Origin: VGBV01 sp963780395
Lineage (GTDB): Bacteria > Actinomycetota > Thermoleophilia > Solirubrobacterales > 70-9
Direction: 5' to 3'
Assembly (NCBI GenBank): GCA_963780395.1
Contig: CAWABY010000002.1
Coordinates: forward strand, 1-64,000
Length of the DNA stretch: 64,000 bases
In this document: one piece after another, positions 17,548-25,927 of the stretch
Layout: each line of letters opens with the position of its first letter
Position numbering within the stretch: position 1 is the stretch's first letter
The notes under the pieces: model-generated
What the model was told of the DNA's origin: nothing
Database searches by the model: none
Seen by the model: only the letters and a program-made list of their open reading frames with translations
Position numbers and translations under genes: made by a program

Positions 17548-17684
17548 GTGGGCCGCGCTGGTAGCCTTGCCCCGTCGCCGATGATCGACGACGACCCCTC
17601 GAGTACCGGCCCCCAGGCGCCCCGTCCAGCGGGGAGCTGCGCGCGGCCTGAGGGCCGCAGACCCGGTCCAGACCGGCGGGATCG

Positions 17685-19031
17685 ATGACTGCCCTGGCCC
17701 TCATTGCCCTGATCGCTCTGGTGCTGATCAACGGCGTCTTCGTCGCGGCCGAATTCGCTCTCGTCCGCACACGTCGCGGCAAGATGGAGCAGCTCGCCAG
17801 CGAGGGCTCGAAGCGCGCGAGCCTGGTGCTCGTGCAGCTCGACCGCATAGACGAGTACCTGTCTGCCTGCCAGCTGGGGATCACGATGGCCTCGATCGGG
17901 ATCGGCTTCCTCGGCGAGCCTGCGCTCGCCAGCCTCATAGAGCCCTTGTTCGGCGGACTCTCGCATGGCGTCGCAACGGCGCTGGCTTTTGCGATCGCAT
18001 TCACGATCGCCACCTCGCTCCACATCACGGCCGGCGAGCAGGTGCCGAAGCTGGTGGCGATCACCCGCGCCGAGGGCACGGCGCGCCACCTCGCCCGGCC
18101 GCTCGACCTGTTCCGCTCGGCCACTGCCCCGCTGACCTGGGCGCTGAACAAAGCCTCAAACGCGATCCTGCGCCTGTTCGGGATCCGGCCCGCCGACATC
18201 GAGGAGAAGCACACCTCCGATGACCTGAAGCTGATCATCTCCCAGTCCGCCGTCGGCGGCGACCTGGACCCGGGCGAGGCCGTGATGCTGCGCGGCGTCT
18301 TCCACCTGCACGAGCAGGAGGCGCGCGAGGTGATGACGCCGATCCCGGCCGTCGTCGCCGTCGACGCCTCGGCCAAGGTCTCCGATGCCCTCGAGTTGTG
18401 TTGGACCTCGGGCCACAACAGGCTGCTGGTGGTCGAGGACGGCAACCAGGACCGCGTGCGCGGCATCGTCCACGCCTTGCGGCTGACCCGCCTGCTGATG
18501 AGCGAGGGCCCCGACGTGACGATCGAGTCCGCGGTGCGGGACGCGCTGATCGTGCCCGAGACCAAGGCCCTCGACGACCTGCTGGCCGAGCTCCAGCGCC
18601 AGCGCGCCTCGATGGGCGTGGTCGTGGACGAGTACGGCCGTACCGTGGGAATCGTCACCATCGAGGACATCCTCGAGGAGGTGGTGGGGGAGATCGAGGA
18701 CGAGACCGACCCCCTCGCCGGCGCCGTGCGCCGGCTCGCCAGCGGCGACTGGTACGTGCGGGGGCACGTCTCGCTTGGGGACCTGCTTGACATCGGCATC
18801 GAGCTCCCAGGAGACACCGACGCCTACAACTCGATCGGCGGCTACGTCTTCGGCGAGCTCGGGCGGCTGCCGAAGCGAGGCGACCTGATCACCGCCGACG
18901 GCTACGAGATCCGGGTCGAGTCGGTGCGCGAGAACCGCATCGAGGCCGTGCGCATCCACCCGGCCGAGAGCGGCCCCGCGCCTGGGGTTGGGCGCGAGGC
19001 CGGCTCGGATTCAGGCGAAGAGGACTCCTAG
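17685..19031 (+). CDS. CNNM/CorC-HlyC family membrane protein with CBS domains
   Basis: The 448-residue product has a DUF21/CNNM membrane domain with three or four helices (about 1-140; INGVFVAAEFALVRTRRGKM and ACQLGITMASIGIGFLGEPA are characteristic), then a pair of CBS domains (about 205-325; VMTPIPAVVAVDAS and VVDEYGRTVGIVTIEDILEE), and a C-terminal CorC_HlyC domain (about 345-430). Relatives are implicated in magnesium or cobalt export and are often misnamed hemolysins. ATG 17685 lies at the end of a 137-base intergenic region in which I see no clear promoter. It shares CTAG at its stop with a possible gene remnant on the other strand. Confidence 0.88.
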   Translation: MTALALIALIALVLINGVFVAAEFALVRTRRGKMEQLASEGSKRASLVLVQLDRIDEYLSACQLGITMASIGIGFLGEPALASLIEPLFGGLSHGVATALAFAIAFTIATSLHITAGEQVPKLVAITRAEGTARHLARPLDLFRSATAPLTWALNKASNAILRLFGIRPADIEEKHTSDDLKLIISQSAVGGDLDPGEAVMLRGVFHLHEQEAREVMTPIPAVVAVDASAKVSDALELCWTSGHNRLLVVEDGNQDRVRGIVHALRLTRLLMSEGPDVTIESAVRDALIVPETKALDDLLAELQRQRASMGVVVDEYGRTVGIVTIEDILEEVVGEIEDETDPLAGAVRRLASGDWYVRGHVSLGDLLDIGIELPGDTDAYNSIGGYVFGELGRLPKRGDLITADGYEIRVESVRENRIEAVRIHPAESGPAPGVGREAGSDSGEEDS

Positions 19032-19195
19032 GAGAAGTCCTCGGGCAGGATCGTCGGCTTCGTCTCGCCGAAGATCCACTGCTCCAGGAACTGGTCCAGC
19101 AGCGCCAGCGGCGCGTGAGCGCTGAGCGCAAACCCCCGCCACCCGGCTCCGCGATCGCCGAATCCGGCATGGCGACGCGGAATCCGCCCGTTAGC
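19028..19195 (-). pseudogene. Possible remnant of the 3' end of a gene
   Basis: On the minus strand a reading frame ending at 19028 encodes a protein-like tail (FALSAHAPLALLDQFLEQWI, then FGETKPTILPEDFS) without a plausible start upstream. It sits convergently against the CorC-like gene with a shared CTAG, as real gene pairs do here. It may be the tail of a deleted gene. I do not recognise the family; the call rests on codon and residue pattern only. Confidence 0.3.
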
Positions 19196-19280
19196 AGGGG
19201 CTTTCGCTTCCGTCCGTGAGCGCCTCTAGGTTCACGCCCAATCGGGAGCGGCCAGCGCCCCCGTCGGAGAGGAGCCCCAT

Positions 19281-19589
19281 ATGTGGGTCGTCCGGCTCAG
19301 TGACAAGCAGCTCGAGGTGGTCAGAGCGGTTCTCCGCTCCGAGGAGCACAGGGGTCCGGCGCTCGAGGGAGCGCTCGAAGCGCTCGACCTGGCTCGCTGG
19401 GACGACCTGCCCGAAGCGCAGCTGCCCTGGGGAGAGGTCGAGTCCGCCGCGTCCTCGCAAGGGGTCTCCGAGGCGGACGTGATCTGGGATCGTTGCGGGC
19501 GCCATGAGGAGCCTGCCGTCCCCCCGATCCGCGCCAAGCGCGAGCGGCCGAAGCGCAAGCGCGCGGCGAGCGACCGGCGCGCGGCCTAG
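19281..19589 (+). CDS. Small protein of unknown function
   Basis: A 102-residue protein I do not recognise. It begins MWVVRLSDKQLEVVRAVLRS, is predicted helical and acidic to about residue 78, and ends in a Lys/Arg-rich tail (KRERPKRKRAASDRRAA) that could bind nucleic acid. GGAGAGGAG stands just upstream of ATG 19281. Its end overlaps the start of the M28 peptidase gene by 86 bases in another frame, so one of these two boundaries may be wrong. Confidence 0.55.
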   Translation: MWVVRLSDKQLEVVRAVLRSEEHRGPALEGALEALDLARWDDLPEAQLPWGEVESAASSQGVSEADVIWDRCGRHEEPAVPPIRAKRERPKRKRAASDRRAA

Positions 19590-20469
19590 CCGGGCCGCCC
19601 TGGCTGGCCTGCTGGCGGCCGCCTGCGTGGTCGCAGGCTGCGGAGGCGATGAGGAGGACGGCGGCGAAGGCAGCGCCCAGCGGTTCGACTCCCAGCGCGC
19701 CTTCGAGTCGATCCTGATGCAGGTGGAGGAGGGCCCGCGGCCGGCTGGGTCACCGGCCTCGAGGGAGCTCGCCGAGCACCTGAAGGGGGCTCTGCCCGAC
19801 GGAGCGATCGAGCGGGTCCCGGGCGGCCTCCAGAACGTCGTCGGCACACTGCCCGGTAGCGCCCCGGCGATCGTGGTCGCGGCGCACTACGACACCGAGG
19901 CGACGGTGCCGGGTCACGTCGGGGCTAACGACGGCGCCGCGGGCACGGCGGCTGTGGTCGAGCTGGCGAGCGCCCTCGAGCGCGAGCTTCCCGCCGAGCA
20001 CCGCGAGGTCCGGTTTGTCCTCTTCGACGGCGAGGAGGAGCCGCCGGGATGCCCCGACGCCAGCTTCGAGCAATGCGCCCTGCGCGGCTCCAAGGCCTAC
20101 GTCGAGGCCCATCCGGGCGAGGTCGGTGAGCTGATCCTGCTCGACTACGTCGCAAACGCGGGCCTGCAGCTGCCGAGGGAGGCGAACTCAGATCCGGAGC
20201 TTTGGAGGCGGCTGCGCGAGTCGGCCGCCGCGGTGGGGGCCGAGCGGTTCTTCCCAGAGGGGGGCGACGGCCAGTATGCGATCGTCGATGACCACATCCC
20301 CTTCGTCCGGGCCGGTGTCCCTTCGATCGACCTGATCGACTTCGACTACGAGTACGCCGACACCGCGCAGGACACCCCCGACAAGCTCGACCCCGAGGCG
20401 CTGGACGCGGTGGGGGAGACCGTCGCGGAGCTGGTCCTGCAGCTCGCCCCCGAGCCGGCTCAGCCGTAG
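19504..20469 (+). CDS. M28-family peptidase lipoprotein with an Asp at a zinc-ligand position
   Basis: A secreted zinc peptidase or glutaminyl-cyclase-like protein of 321 residues. A lipoprotein signal with lipobox VAGC (about residue 45, from ALAGLLAAACVVAGCGG) should anchor it to the outer face of the membrane. Zinc and catalytic residues are seen in VVAAHYDTEA (His), GANDGAAG (Asp), LFDGEEEP (Glu) and LLDYVANAG (Asp). The last ligand is normally the His of a WHTPEDTPDKL-type motif; here the aligned residue is Asp (YADTAQDTPDKL). This is a one-base difference (GAC for CAC). The mature start may be later than ATG 19504, because the first 28 residues are Ser/Arg-rich. Confidence 0.8.
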   Translation: MRSLPSPRSAPSASGRSASARRATGARPSRAALAGLLAAACVVAGCGGDEEDGGEGSAQRFDSQRAFESILMQVEEGPRPAGSPASRELAEHLKGALPDGAIERVPGGLQNVVGTLPGSAPAIVVAAHYDTEATVPGHVGANDGAAGTAAVVELASALERELPAEHREVRFVLFDGEEEPPGCPDASFEQCALRGSKAYVEAHPGEVGELILLDYVANAGLQLPREANSDPELWRRLRESAAAVGAERFFPEGGDGQYAIVDDHIPFVRAGVPSIDLIDFDYEYADTAQDTPDKLDPEALDAVGETVAELVLQLAPEPAQP

Positions 20470-21281
20470 TCGTAAAACCCGGAGCCGGTCTTGCGGCCGA
20501 GCTTGCCCGAGGCCGCGAGCTCGGTGAGCCGCCCCGGGGGGCGGTGGTGCTTCTCGCCCGAGTCGGCGAACAGCGCCTCTCCGATCGCCATCGCGACGTC
20601 GATCCCGACCAGGTCGAGCAGGGCCAGGGGCCCCATCGGGTAGCCCGCGCCGAGGGTCATGCAGCGATCGACCTCCTCGGGCTTCATCCCGGTCTCCTCC
20701 AGCAGGCGCACGGCGTCGAACAGGTAGGGGAAGAGGAGCCGGTTGACGACGAAGCCCGGCTCGTCGGGCACCTCGACCACCGTCTTGCCCATCGCCTCGC
20801 ACCAGGCGCGAGCCGGGGTTCGGACCTGCTCGGCCGCCTCGGGCACGCAGAGCTCGACCAGCTCCATCCGCACCACCGGGTTGAAGGGGTGCAGGCCGAA
20901 GGTCCGTTCGGGGGCGCCGATCTTGGCGCCCAGCTCGGCGATCCCCAGCGACGAGGTCGTGGTCGCCAGGTGCGCGTCGGCCGCGGCCCCCGCCATCGCC
21001 TTGAGGAGGTCGGCCTTGGCGGCGAGGTCCTCGACGACCGCCTCAATGATCAGATCGCAGTCGGCAAGGTCCTCGGCGTCGGTCGTGACCTTCAGCCGCG
21101 AGGGGTCGCCATCGTCCACCTTGGCGCACAGCGAGTGCGCCTGCTCCTCGGCCTGCCAGGCCGAGGCGTCCGAGCGCGCCAGCAGCATCGTTTTCGAGAC
21201 CGCGCTTGCGGAGGCCGCCAGCCCGCAGGCGATCGTGCCGCTGCCCGCGATCCCCGTTCTCTCGTAAGCCTCTGCGCCCAT
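20460..21281 (-). CDS. 3-hydroxyacyl-CoA dehydrogenase family protein (3-hydroxybutyryl-CoA dehydrogenase-like)
   Basis: A 273-residue NAD-dependent dehydrogenase that interconverts 3-hydroxyacyl- and 3-oxoacyl-CoA. The nucleotide-binding start is ERTGIAGSGTIACGLAASAS (a GxGxxxxG variant), followed by DLIIEAVVEDLAAK, the catalytic histidine motif FGLHPFNPVVRMELVELC, and the C-terminal domain GFVVNRLLFPYLFDAVRLLE and GAGYPMGPLALLDLVGID. ATG 21281 is used; the open frame runs further upstream without family similarity. It converges with the M28 gene, overlapping by ten bases, and is close to a thiolase gene that acts in the same pathway. Confidence 0.88.
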   Translation of the reverse strand: MGAEAYERTGIAGSGTIACGLAASASAVSKTMLLARSDASAWQAEEQAHSLCAKVDDGDPSRLKVTTDAEDLADCDLIIEAVVEDLAAKADLLKAMAGAAADAHLATTTSSLGIAELGAKIGAPERTFGLHPFNPVVRMELVELCVPEAAEQVRTPARAWCEAMGKTVVEVPDEPGFVVNRLLFPYLFDAVRLLEETGMKPEEVDRCMTLGAGYPMGPLALLDLVGIDVAMAIGEALFADSGEKHHRPPGRLTELAASGKLGRKTGSGFYDYG

Positions 21282-21368
21282 GGGGGCGAGTTGTGTATCA
21301 CGGCCCCGCGACTCACGCGCGTCGGGGGAGCGCCGTGTGAACGACTCGGGAACTAACCTGCCCGGCCC

Positions 21369-21563
21369 ATGCTCAAGAGCATCTCTCAGTTCTCCTCGGG
21401 CCGGCGCTCCAAGTGGATCGTGATCGCCGCCTGGGTGATCGTGGTGGCGGCCGTCGGCGGCTACTCGGGCAAGCTCCAGGACGCCACCACCAACGAGAAC
21501 GAGGACTACCTGCCGGCCTCGGCCGACCGCAACTGGTGGCGGGGCAGCACCCAGCAGAGCTGA
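21369..21563 (+). pseudogene. N-terminal stub of an MMPL/RND-family transporter
   Basis: The 64 residues begin like MMPL-type lipid or drug exporters (WIVIAAWVIVVAAVGGYSGK as helix 1, then TTNENEDYLPASAD), but the family has over 700 residues. After PASADR the sequence leaves the family and stops. No further piece of the transporter is found downstream. It looks like a deletion remnant whose 3' side now holds the thiolase promoter. Confidence 0.7.
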
Positions 21564-21583
21564 CCGGCGCCCGGCTGAGTTCC

Positions 21584-21601
21584 TGGCTGACCAGCCAGTC
21601 A
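21584..21601. promoter_or_regulatory. TetR-type operator upstream of the thiolase gene
   Basis: TGGCTGACCAGCCA (21584-21597) has 5-bp inverted arms, and the overlapping TGAC-N6-GTCA (21588-21601) matches the palindrome before the acyl-CoA dehydrogenase gene at 11 of 14 positions. Both genes act on acyl-CoA, so one repressor may control both. Confidence 0.6.
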
Positions 21602-21685
21602 ATCGATCGGATACCCTCTGTACAGGCGGCTCCGCGCGTAGCCGGGGCCGTGAAATCCACACAACTTCAGACGGAGGCCAGTCGC

Positions 21686-22879
21686 ATGGCGCAGAACGGA
21701 AGTGGCAAGTTCGGAGGCCGCGAGGTAGTGATCGTCGAGGCCGCGCGCACGCCGGTCGGGCGCGGGCACGAGGAGAAGGGCTATTACAAGGACACACACC
21801 CCTCGACCATGCTCGCGGAGAGCTACAAGGCCGTGATCGAGCGCGCCGGCATCGAGCCCTCCGAGGTGGAGGACGTCGTCGCCGGCTGCGTGCAGCAGTT
21901 CGGCGAGCAGGGCATCAACATCGCCCGCAACGGCTGGCTCGAGGCCGGCCTGCCGATCGAGACCCCCGCCACCACCGTGGACCGCCAGTGCGGCTCCGGC
22001 CAGCAGGCCGTCAACTTCGCCGCGGCGATGGTCGCCTCCGGCGTCCACGACGCGATGATCGGCGGCGGCGTAGAGCACATGGGCCACATCTCCTTCGCCG
22101 ACTCATACTCGGTGATGGAGGAGCACGGGATGGCCTTCAGCCCCGAGCTGATGAAGCTCTACAACCTCGTGCCGCAGGGCATCAGCGCCGAGATGATCGC
22201 CGACAAGTGGGAGATCCCCCGCTCCGAGCTCGACGAGCTGGCGCTGGACTCGCACCGCAAGGCTCATCAGGCGACCGAGGAGGGCCGCTTCGAGCGCGAG
22301 ATGATCCCCTGGAAGAACAACGGCGACACCTACGTCGTCGACCAGGGCATCCGGCCGCCGACCGAGGACAGCCTGGAGAAGCTGGCGTCGCTGAAGCCGG
22401 CCTTCAAGGAGGACGGCAAGATCACCGCCGGCAACGCCTCGCAGGTCTCCGACGGCGCCGCCGCGGTACTGGTGATGACCGCCGAGAAGGCCAAGGAGCT
22501 GGGACTGAAGCCCCGCGCCAGGATCGTCGACCAGACGACCGTCGGCGTCGACCCCGTGATCATGCTGACCGGGCCGATCCCCGCGACCCAGAAGATCCTG
22601 GAGCGCAACGGGATGAAGATGGACGACATCGACCTGATCGAGATCAACGAGGCCTTCGCCTCGGTGGTTGCGGCCTGGCGCCGCGAGCTGGAGCCGGACA
22701 TGGACCGGGTCAACGTCAACGGCGGCGCGATCGCGATCGGGCACCCGCTCGGTTCGACCGGCGCCCGCCTGCTGACCACGCTGCTGCATGAGCTGGAGCG
22801 CTCCGACAAGGAGACCGGCCTCGTGACGATGTGCTGCGGCGGCGGTCTGGGGACCGGCACGCTGATCCAGCGGGTCTGA
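21686..22879 (+). CDS. Acetyl-CoA acyltransferase (thiolase)
   Basis: A 397-residue thiolase that cleaves or condenses 3-oxoacyl-CoA with CoA/acetyl-CoA. The acyl-accepting cysteine is in TVDRQCGSGQQAVNFA (about residue 101). Other active-site blocks are NEAFASVVAAW, GGAIAIGHPLGSTGAR (His) and TMCCGGGLGTG (Cys). ATG 21686 is preceded by ACGGAGGCC. A TetR-type operator lies about 90 bases upstream. With the neighbouring 3-hydroxyacyl-CoA dehydrogenase it covers the last two steps of beta-oxidation or the first two of butyryl/PHB-type synthesis; direction cannot be told from sequence. Confidence 0.92.
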   Translation: MAQNGSGKFGGREVVIVEAARTPVGRGHEEKGYYKDTHPSTMLAESYKAVIERAGIEPSEVEDVVAGCVQQFGEQGINIARNGWLEAGLPIETPATTVDRQCGSGQQAVNFAAAMVASGVHDAMIGGGVEHMGHISFADSYSVMEEHGMAFSPELMKLYNLVPQGISAEMIADKWEIPRSELDELALDSHRKAHQATEEGRFEREMIPWKNNGDTYVVDQGIRPPTEDSLEKLASLKPAFKEDGKITAGNASQVSDGAAAVLVMTAEKAKELGLKPRARIVDQTTVGVDPVIMLTGPIPATQKILERNGMKMDDIDLIEINEAFASVVAAWRRELEPDMDRVNVNGGAIAIGHPLGSTGARLLTTLLHELERSDKETGLVTMCCGGGLGTGTLIQRV

Positions 22880-22920
22880 TCTCGCCCGGAACACCTACAG
22901 CGTTCGCGAGGGCCGGCCTT

Positions 22921-23439
22921 GTGCCGGCCCTCGCCGTGTGCGGGGTCCTGGCGCTTGCCGGTTGTGGCGGCGATGACGGCGAAGAGGTCACGGTCAGCGC
23001 CGACGAGCTCGTCCCGAGCAAGCGCGACTACATCGTGCAGGCCGACACGATCTGCGCCAACGTCCAGCAGGGGATCGAGACCGAGGCCGAGGCGCAGTTC
23101 AAGATCAGCTCCCAGGACTTCACGGTGACGCCCAACGGAGAGATCGTGTTCAAGCCCGGCCGGCGGCCCAGCGACGCCCAGATCGAGCGCTTCGGCGCCC
23201 GGACCGTCGTGCCGGCCTTCCGCGAGCAGGTCGCCGACCTGCGGTCGCTGACCCCGCCGGACGGGGACGAGGCGACCGTGACCGCGATCTACGACGCTGC
23301 GGAGAGCGGAGTCGACGCGCTGCAGGCCGACCCCTCGCTGTTCACCGACTCTGACGCGGTCCGCGCCGAGCTGGCGCAGGCGCGCCGGCTGGGTCGCGCC
23401 TACGGCTTCTTCGACTGCGGGACATACTCCGCGCCATGA
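22921..23439 (+). CDS. Lipoprotein of unknown function
   Basis: The 172-residue product starts with a lipoprotein signal (PALAVCGVLALAGCGGDDGE; lipobox LAGC) and should be attached to the outer face of the membrane. The mature part is helical and acidic with three cysteines at about 43, 166 and the lipidated one; DYIVQADTICANVQQGIETE and ARRLGRAYGFFDCGTYSAP are the most protein-like blocks. Proteins like this are common in actinobacterial genomes and uncharacterised. GTG 22921 is chosen because it gives a proper signal peptide. Its stop overlaps the next ATG. Confidence 0.7.
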   Translation: MPALAVCGVLALAGCGGDDGEEVTVSADELVPSKRDYIVQADTICANVQQGIETEAEAQFKISSQDFTVTPNGEIVFKPGRRPSDAQIERFGARTVVPAFREQVADLRSLTPPDGDEATVTAIYDAAESGVDALQADPSLFTDSDAVRAELAQARRLGRAYGFFDCGTYSAP

Positions 23440-24101
23440 GCCCGCGCCCCGCAGGAGCACACGTCCGCGCCTCCGCGACGGACTGGAGCGATCACGAGCG
23501 CGAGCTGATGGCCTCCGACAAGAAGCTGGCGAAGCTGATGAAGGGGCTCGGCCCGATCGAGGCCGAGCGCGACCGCCGGCGCAGCCGCGAGGACCCCTAC
23601 GAGGCGCTGGCGCGGGCGATCTGCGGCCAGCAGCTCTCCACCAAGGCCGCGGCGACGATCTGGGGGCGGATCGAGGAGCTGTTCGGCGGCAAGACCCCGA
23701 AGCCCAAGGACGTGATCGCCGCGGACCCCCAGGAGCTCCGCGACGCCGGCCTCTCCTGGTCGAAGGTCTCCTACTTCCGCGACCTCGCCGAGCGCGTGCT
23801 GGACGGCGACCTCGACCTGAAGCGCCTGCCGGAGCACTCCGACGAGGAGATCATCGAGGAGCTGACCGCGATCAAGGGCATCGGCACCTGGACCGCGGAG
23901 ATGTTCCTGATCTTCCACCTCGGCCGGCCCGACGTCCTCTCCACCGGCGACCTTGGGATCCGCAAGGGCGCCCAGCTCGCCTACGGGCTCGAGGAGATGC
24001 CCACCCCCGCCGAGCTGGAGCAGATGGGCGAGGCGTGGCGACCGCACCGCACGATCGCCTGCCTCTATCTCTGGCGCTCGCTGGACAACACCCCCGAGTA
24101 G
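23436..24101 (+). CDS. DNA-3-methyladenine glycosylase II-like (HhH-GPD) protein
   Basis: A 221-residue base-excision repair glycosylase of the AlkA-like HhH-GPD family, which removes alkylated bases. The core is seen in ALARAICGQQLSTKAAATIW, the helix-hairpin-helix ELTAIKGIGTWTAEMFLIFH, and the catalytic aspartate in RPDVLSTGDLGIRKG (about residue 172). It lacks the AlkA N-terminal domain, so it resembles the short MagI/Mag1-like form. ATG overlaps the previous stop by four bases. Confidence 0.9.
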   Translation: MSPRPAGAHVRASATDWSDHERELMASDKKLAKLMKGLGPIEAERDRRRSREDPYEALARAICGQQLSTKAAATIWGRIEELFGGKTPKPKDVIAADPQELRDAGLSWSKVSYFRDLAERVLDGDLDLKRLPEHSDEEIIEELTAIKGIGTWTAEMFLIFHLGRPDVLSTGDLGIRKGAQLAYGLEEMPTPAELEQMGEAWRPHRTIACLYLWRSLDNTPE

Positions 24102-24112
24102 GCTGCGCCGCC

Positions 24113-25135
24113 GTGTCCGCACTCGACCGCATCCAGATAGCAGCGATCGGCGACAGCGCCGTGGACCTGGCGGAGCAGGCCCGCGCCGCCGAGGCCGCGG
24201 GGATCGACTGCGTCTGGACGCCTGAGCTGTTCCGAAGCAGCGTGACCCAGGCGACCTGGCTGGCGGCCAAGACCGACAGGGTCGGCGTCGCGACCGGGAT
24301 CGCCTGGGCGTTCACGCGCAGCGCCTTCATCCTCGCGGTGAGCGCCCTCGACATCGACGAGATGTCCGAGGGGCGCTTCCGGCTCGGCCTCGGCGCCGGC
24401 GTCAAGCGCCTGAACGAGACCTGGCACAACGTCGACTACGGCAAGCCCGCTCCGCATCTGCGCGAGACGATCGAGGCCACGCGCCAGATCATGCAGCAGG
24501 CCTCGAGCGGCCAGCCGATCAGCTTCCAGGGCGAGTACGTGAAGATCGACATCAAGGGCTGGATCCGCCCCCACAAGGCGGCTCGCGAGCGGGTGCCGAT
24601 CTACACCGCGGCGATGCAGGAGGGCATGTGCCGAATGGCGGGAGACGTCGCTGACGGGCTGATCGGCCACCCGATGTGCCCCGTTCGCTGGGTCGACGAG
24701 GTCGTCGTCCCGAATCTCGACAAGGGAATCGCGCGGTCGGGGCGCCAACGATCCGACGTCGACTTCCTGCCGACCGTCTGCTGCGCGATCGACGACGACG
24801 AGGGCCGCGCGCTCGATGCCGCGCGCCGGACGATCGCCTTCTACGCCACGGTGCGCACATACCGGCCGCTTTGGGAGATGCACGGCTTCGCCGACGCCGC
24901 CGAGGCCGCCGGGGACGCCTTCCGCAAGGGCGACCTGGCCGCCGTCCCCGAGGCGATCCCCGACGAGATGGTCGAGGCCTACACCGCCGCCGGCCCGCTC
25001 GACAAGGTCCGCGCCCGCGTCGAGGAGATGGCCGAGCGCGGTGACGGCCTCTGGCTGACCCCGCCGACCTACTTCATCCCGCCCGAGCAGCTCCTCGATT
25101 ATCAGGCGAAGATCGTTGAGGCCTTCTCGCGCTAG
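24113..25135 (+). CDS. LLM-class F420-dependent oxidoreductase
   Basis: A 340-residue luciferase-like TIM-barrel oxidoreductase of the type that uses coenzyme F420 in actinobacteria. Typical blocks are ARAAEAAGIDCVWTPELFRS, TDRVGVATGIAWAFTRSAFI, LDIDEMSEGRFRLGLGAGVK and VPIYTAAMQEGMCRMAGDVA. Family members reduce or oxidise varied substrates; none can be assigned. GTG 24113 is 11 bases after the glycosylase stop. The following hydrolase starts ten bases after its stop, so the three genes may form an operon. Confidence 0.88.
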   Translation: MSALDRIQIAAIGDSAVDLAEQARAAEAAGIDCVWTPELFRSSVTQATWLAAKTDRVGVATGIAWAFTRSAFILAVSALDIDEMSEGRFRLGLGAGVKRLNETWHNVDYGKPAPHLRETIEATRQIMQQASSGQPISFQGEYVKIDIKGWIRPHKAARERVPIYTAAMQEGMCRMAGDVADGLIGHPMCPVRWVDEVVVPNLDKGIARSGRQRSDVDFLPTVCCAIDDDEGRALDAARRTIAFYATVRTYRPLWEMHGFADAAEAAGDAFRKGDLAAVPEAIPDEMVEAYTAAGPLDKVRARVEEMAERGDGLWLTPPTYFIPPEQLLDYQAKIVEAFSR

Positions 25136-25144
25136 GGTCCGGTC

Positions 25145-25927
25145 GTGTTGCGCCAAGGTGATGGCGAGCCGCTGGTTCTGCTCCACGGCATATTCCAAGC
25201 TGATCGGGTTTGGCGCCACGTCATCCCGCTTCTGGCCGCACACTTTGACGTGATTGCGCCGATGGGGTTCGGGCACGGAGGACGGGTCCCCGACAAAAGG
25301 CCGACGGTCTTCGAGGACTGGGTCGATGACAGCGAGCGGCTGCTCGACGAGTTGGGGCTGGACAGGCCTCACCTAGCCGGCAGCTCGTCCGGCGGTTGGG
25401 TGGCGCTCGAGTTGGCGCGGCGCGGCCGTGCGGAGACCGTGTGTGCACTTTCTCCGGCCGGTGCCTGGGATCGCGACTGGGATGACAGGAACCGGCTGAA
25501 AGAAGCACTGTCTACAGCGATGCGCGACACTCGCCGTTCCCGTCGGTTGCTTCCTCTTCTCGCCTACTCCGGCTGGCTTCGGCGCTGGGTCATGAGCGAT
25601 GTCGCCGTCCATGGGGACCGGATGAGCAGAGCCGATTTCGTCGACTCCGCCGACAACGTCCTCGGCTGCTCGATTCTCGAGGACACGTTCGAAGACACGG
25701 CCCAATTGGCGCCTCTCGATCCCCTGCCGTGCCCGATCACCCTGGCATGGTCACGCGAGGACCGTCTCTTTCCGATCGATGTCTATGGCGCTCGCGCCCA
25801 GCAGATGATCCCCGGGGCACGGTTCGTCGTGCTCGATGATGTCGGGCACGTGCCGTTCCTTGACGACCCGCAGCTGGTCGCCGACACGATTCTCGCGGCG
25901 ACGAAAGTCCCTGCAAACGGGGACTAG
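25145..25927 (+). CDS. Alpha/beta hydrolase
   Basis: A 260-residue alpha/beta-fold hydrolase. The oxyanion region is VLLHGIFQADRVWRHVIPLL, the nucleophile elbow is AGSSSGGWVALELA (Ser about residue 80), the acid is likely in LAWSREDRLFPID, and the histidine in VLDDVGHVPFLDDP (about 240). The substrate is unknown. Base composition is less GC-rich than the neighbours (about 60 percent in one row counted by hand), which may point to separate origin. It ends four bases into the convergent MBL gene. Confidence 0.85.
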   Translation: MLRQGDGEPLVLLHGIFQADRVWRHVIPLLAAHFDVIAPMGFGHGGRVPDKRPTVFEDWVDDSERLLDELGLDRPHLAGSSSGGWVALELARRGRAETVCALSPAGAWDRDWDDRNRLKEALSTAMRDTRRSRRLLPLLAYSGWLRRWVMSDVAVHGDRMSRADFVDSADNVLGCSILEDTFEDTAQLAPLDPLPCPITLAWSREDRLFPIDVYGARAQQMIPGARFVVLDDVGHVPFLDDPQLVADTILAATKVPANGD

